The position numbers and the translations under genes were made by a program. From assembly GCA_049324535.1 (NCBI GenBank), contig JBMOOG010000010.1:1-64000 (forward strand): 64,000 nucleotides of DNA, given 5' to 3'. Numbering within the stretch: position 1 is the first letter of the stretch; each line of letters starts with the position of its first letter. Source of the DNA: JBMOOG01 sp049324535. GTDB taxonomy: Bacteria; Pseudomonadota; Alphaproteobacteria; Rhodobacterales; Rhodobacteraceae. Positions 61,724 through 64,000 of this stretch are shown here, in pieces. Below the pieces are notes generated by a model. It ran no database searches. It was not told where the DNA came from and saw nothing but the letters and a program-made list of their open reading frames with translations.

Positions 61724-61885
61724 TCAGCCCCGGACCAGACGCATGAGGAGCGCCACGACGAACAGAAGGAGGAAGATGTAGAACAGGATCTTGGCGATCC
61801 CCGCCGAAGCCACAGCGACCCCGCCGAACCCGAAGAATCCGGCGACGATCGCGATGACCAGAAAGACTGCGGCCCAGTAAAGCAT
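61724..61885 (-). CDS. DUF1328 (YtjA-like) small membrane protein
   Basis: A 53-aa protein with two hydrophobic helices and the family pattern LYWAAVFLVIAIVAGFFGFGG then AGIAKILFYIFLLLFVV. The function is unknown; members are commonly stress-induced. A GGAAC-N17-CGTT promoter lies just upstream. An upstream in-frame TTG extension is rejected because it would cross that promoter. Confidence 0.9.
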   Translation of the reverse strand: MLYWAAVFLVIAIVAGFFGFGGVAVASAGIAKILFYIFLLLFVVALLMRLVRG

Positions 61886-61935
61886 TGTGTTTCCTTCCTG
61901 TGCTGCCTGTGCACTTGGTGCTAGGATGCAGATAG

Positions 61936-61961
61936 AACGCCCGCCCGGGCGAAATGGTTCC
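61936..61961 (-). promoter_or_regulatory. EcfG-type promoter of the DUF1328 gene
   Basis: On the minus strand GGAAC (61957-61961) and CGTT (61936-61939) are 17 bases apart, about 50 bases before the DUF1328 ATG. Confidence 0.75.
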
Positions 61962-61977
61962 GGCCGCGCCCCGGGCT

Positions 61978-62002
61978 GGAACCAGACCCCTCGTGGCACG
62001 TT
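61978..62002 (+). promoter_or_regulatory. EcfG-type promoter of the DUF883 gene
   Basis: GGAAC (61978-61982) and CGTT (61999-62002) are separated by 16 bases, 36 bases before the DUF883 ATG. It is divergent from the DUF1328 promoter. Confidence 0.8.
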
Positions 62003-62037
62003 GGTCTGCACGACCATCAAGACAGGAGACCGAAGTC

Positions 62038-62391
62038 ATGCCCAAAGTGACGGAACTTGCCCAGAAGGCGGCGGACGCCGCGTCCGAGGGGACTGCGCCC
62101 TCGGTCGAGGACATCTACGCGCAGATCGCGACCCTGCGGGCGGACATGGCGGCGCTCGGGTCGAGCATTGCCGCGCTTGGAAAGTCGAAGGGCCACGCCG
62201 TGGCCGACGCCGCGCGCGAGGATGTCGCGGCCCTGCGCGCCAAGGGCGAAGAGCAGGCGGCCATGCTGGCCGAGCAGGCGCGCGGCCTTGTGGACGATGC
62301 CGAGGGCTTCCTGCGCAACCGCCCCGCCGCCGCCCTGGGCATCGCGGTCGGCGCCGGGGTGCTGGTCGGCCTGATCCTGAACAGGCGCTGA
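62038..62391 (+). CDS. DUF883 / ElaB-YqjD family protein
   Basis: A 117-aa protein. A long helical, Ala-rich body (VEDIYAQIATLRADMAALGSS through GLVDDAEGFL) is followed by a C-terminal membrane anchor RNRPAAALGIAVGAGVLVGLIL. E. coli relatives tether inactive ribosomes to the membrane in stationary phase. I start at the ATG at 62038 behind ACAGGAGAC. It forms an operon with the next gene, 6 bases away. Confidence 0.85.
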   Translation: MPKVTELAQKAADAASEGTAPSVEDIYAQIATLRADMAALGSSIAALGKSKGHAVADAAREDVAALRAKGEEQAAMLAEQARGLVDDAEGFLRNRPAAALGIAVGAGVLVGLILNRR

Positions 62392-62397
62392 CCGGAG

Positions 62398-62733
62398 ATG
62401 GTGCCCGGTCTGGAGGGGGTGAAGCGGGCGGCCCGGCGGGCGGCCCGCAACGCCGTGATCGGCGTCCTTGCCGGCCTGTTCGCGCTGACCGGTGCAGGGT
62501 TCGCCACCGCGGCGGCCTTCATCGGCCTCATGCACCTCAACGGCCCGGTCTTTGCGGCGCTGGTTCTGGCGCTGGTCTACGGCGGCCTCGCGGCCATTCT
62601 TGCGGCGGCCGTGATCTCGGGAAAGCCCGAGACGCCGCCCGAGCCTGCGCAGACCCCGGTGAACTGGGCGGGACTTGCCCAGGCCTTCGTGATCGGGCTG
62701 AACGCCAGCCGGAACCTCCGGCGCCGCGACTAG
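62398..62733 (+). CDS. holin-superfamily III-like small membrane protein
   Basis: A 111-aa protein with two hydrophobic helices (AVIGVLAGLFALTGAGFATAAAFIGL and GPVFAALVLALVYGGLAAILAAAVI), a basic N-terminus and a soluble tail. Similar genes follow DUF883 genes in many alphaproteobacteria. Cell-lysis activity is not implied. It converges on the YihY gene with overlapping stops. Confidence 0.7.
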   Translation: MVPGLEGVKRAARRAARNAVIGVLAGLFALTGAGFATAAAFIGLMHLNGPVFAALVLALVYGGLAAILAAAVISGKPETPPEPAQTPVNWAGLAQAFVIGLNASRNLRRRD

Positions 62734-63596
62734 CCCTGCCGGCTGGCGTGACGGGCCCGGATCTTTTCCAGCACCTTCTGGCGCTCGAGTTCCAGGTTCA
62801 CCGCGCCGCCCAGCAGCACCACATAGGCCAAGAGGTAGAACCACATCAGCAGGGCGACCACGGCCCCGATCGACCCGTAGATGCGGTTGTAGCTGTTGAA
62901 GTTCGCCAGATAGAACGAAAACCCCAGCGACACGCCGGCCCAGAGCACCGAGGCCAGCAGCGATCCGGGCGTGATCCAGGGCGGCCGGACATCGGGGTGG
63001 TTCGGGCCGTAGCGGTAGAAGAGCCCCAGCGTGATCAGGCCGACGATGACCAGAATGCCCAGCGGCAGCAGGGTCAGAGCCGTTCCCGAGATGTGCAGGG
63101 CCGGCAAGTAGGCCAGCACCGTCGGCACGATCACCGCCGCCGCAAGCGCCGCGAACACCAGGGCAAACAGCGCCGCGGTGATGGCGATCGAGGCGAGGAA
63201 TCGCGGCAGGCCCGGCCGATGGGCGCGCGAGTGCAGCGCGTTCAGCCCGTCGATCATCGCGGCGACGGCGTTGTGAACCGAATAGGCGGCGATCAGAAGC
63301 GACAGCGCCGTGGTCCAGCCGATGGTGCTGTGGTCGGCGACCACCATGGCGTGAAGCTGGCTTTCCAGAAGCGCGTAGGCCTCGTCGGGGATGAAGTCGT
63401 GAACGACCGAGAGATAGGCCGGGATCACCTCGGGGCTGGAAAAGTAACCCCAGAGCGCGATCGTCGCCGCCATCCCCGGAAAGATCGCGAACATGGTGTA
63501 GAAGGCCACGCCGGCCGCGATCAGGGCGAGGTTGCGCTCGTCCATCGTCGTCCAGACGGCCAGCAAGAAGGGGGTTGCGATCTTGCCTTTGGACAC
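62730..63596 (-). CDS. YihY/UPF0761 family membrane protein
   Basis: A 288-aa polytopic protein. Family marks are LIAAGVAFYTMFAIFPGMAA, LIAAYSVHNAVAAMIDGLNALH and GSIGAVVALLMWFYLLAYVVLLGGAVNLELE. YihY was once called RNase BN but is now seen as a membrane protein of unknown function. The start is a GTG (63594-63596) beginning SKGKIATPFLLAVW. An EcfG promoter lies 226 bases upstream. Confidence 0.88.
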   Translation of the reverse strand: MSKGKIATPFLLAVWTTMDERNLALIAAGVAFYTMFAIFPGMAATIALWGYFSSPEVIPAYLSVVHDFIPDEAYALLESQLHAMVVADHSTIGWTTALSLLIAAYSVHNAVAAMIDGLNALHSRAHRPGLPRFLASIAITAALFALVFAALAAAVIVPTVLAYLPALHISGTALTLLPLGILVIVGLITLGLFYRYGPNHPDVRPPWITPGSLLASVLWAGVSLGFSFYLANFNSYNRIYGSIGAVVALLMWFYLLAYVVLLGGAVNLELERQKVLEKIRARHASRQG

Positions 63597-63821
63597 GCTC
63601 GGTCATCCCTGCCAGTCGGCGCCCCGTAGGCGGCCGCCGCCAAGGTAATCCGGGTCGGGGTCGCGCCACAACCCGAGCGCGGGATCCGGCCGGGCGCCGG
63701 TTCCGGCAGCTGCGGGCGGCGGCCTTCCGTCAGGGGGGCAACCACCGCCCGCAGCCGGACAGGGACCGGCACAGCGACCCTGTCCTCCGGCCGCTGGGTC
63801 AGGGCGGCCGGTGCATGGGAA

Positions 63822-63846
63822 AACGCCGGGCCGTCGCCGCGGTTCC
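63822..63846 (-). promoter_or_regulatory. EcfG-type promoter upstream of the YihY gene
   Basis: On the minus strand GGAAC (63842-63846) and CGTT (63822-63825) are 16 bases apart. The distance to the GTG start is long, so the leader would be about 215 bases. It lies in the 319-base gap (63597-63915) that otherwise holds no gene I can support. Confidence 0.65.
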
Positions 63847-63915
63847 CGTTCCATTCGCGTTGCAGCGGCCCCGGCATGGCCACACAGTCACCCAAGACCG
63901 ACTCGGAGATCCGCC

Positions 63916-64000
63916 ATGACCTACGTTCCCGCCGCCGACCGCTACGACCGCATGATCTATCGCCGCTGCGGGCGGTCCGGGCTGAAGCTGCCGGCGGTGT
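63916..64000 (+). CDS. aldo/keto reductase, N-terminal 28 residues (cut by window edge)
   Basis: The ATG at 63916 opens MTYVPAADRYDRMIYRRCGR then SGLKLPAV, the start of the YghZ/L-glyceraldehyde-3-phosphate reductase type of aldo/keto reductase. The rest lies outside the window, so the substrate class is tentative. It is divergent from the YihY gene. Confidence 0.75.
   Translation, partial: MTYVPAADRYDRMIYRRCGRSGLKLPAV

Noticed and set aside
61887..63629. Plus-strand open frame of 580 codons
   Set aside because: It crosses the EcfG promoters and the DUF883, holin-like and YihY genes, and its second half is opposite YihY with no domain.
63603..63854. Minus-strand frame of 83 codons in the gap before YihY
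   Set aside because: It starts upstream of the predicted EcfG -10 element, and its Pro/Gly/Arg-rich composition looks like GC bias. No ribosome site.
1..64000. CRISPR arrays, rRNA, insertion sequences, prophage or integrase genes
   Set aside because: No repeated spacer pattern, transposase, integrase or phage structural gene was seen. The holin-like protein at 62.4 kb is part of a stress operon, not phage.

Overview
This is a high-GC alphaproteobacterial chromosome segment that is almost entirely coding. It most likely comes from a Rhodobacteraceae member close to Rhodobacter or Rhodovulum. The main clues are a Calvin-cycle cbbFPT-gap operon with divergent cbbR, a petABC (fbcFBC) cytochrome bc1 operon, a MarR/OmpR pair matching petP-petR of Rhodobacter capsulatus, a short RpoN next to the lpt genes, and the PhyR-NepR-EcfG general stress module. 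I see no transposase, prophage, CRISPR array or rRNA. The content is housekeeping and core metabolism, with a few accessory spots.

Layout. Positions 1-5.5 kb hold the cbb operon (minus strand) and cbbR plus a DUF3293 gene (plus strand). Positions 5.5-9.1 kb hold tRNA-Lys, dapF, mtaB, a small cytochrome c and a GST. Positions 9.3-12.1 kb are petABC. Positions 12.2-15.5 kb are the thiamine ABC transporter thiBPQ behind a TPP riboswitch, with a 10-N assembly gap inside thiP. Positions 15.6-19.6 kb are aroC, a DMT exporter, an HU gene and amn. Positions 19.7-22.7 kb hold a tight four-gene cassette: a membrane-anchored arylsulfotransferase-like propeller, two small membrane proteins, and a PAPS-type sulfotransferase that is frameshifted here. 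Positions 22.9-28.7 kb hold an SDR, a DMT exporter and the isoprenoid operon (HDAC-like, xseB, ispA, dxs). Positions 28.7-31 kb are petR-petP and divergent ilvE. Positions 31-34.5 kb hold queG, a GST, mtgA and a DUF1269 gene. Positions 34.6-41.3 kb are gltD, a secreted hypothetical and gltB. Positions 41.5-49.4 kb hold uppP, an NDUFA9-like gene, tRNA-Leu, rnd, and the envelope/regulatory run kdsD-lptC-lptA-lptB-rpoN-hpf-ptsN. Positions 49.4-58.2 kb hold smr-mltA-Tim44, fxsA, secB and tamA-tamB. Positions 58.2-64 kb hold a HisKA_2 kinase, ecfG, nepR (51 aa), phyR, and small envelope-stress genes, ending in a partial aldo/keto reductase.

How it works together. The last region reads as one regulatory unit. 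Five perfect GGAAC-N16/17-CGTT elements, plus one with a single mismatch, are placed correctly upstream of phyR, nepR-ecfG, a DUF1328 gene, a DUF883 gene, a YihY-like gene, and the distant DUF1269 gene at 34 kb. They form a local EcfG regulon readable from the sequence alone. The best candidate for an undescribed system is the arylsulfotransferase/sulfotransferase cassette at 19.7-22.7 kb.
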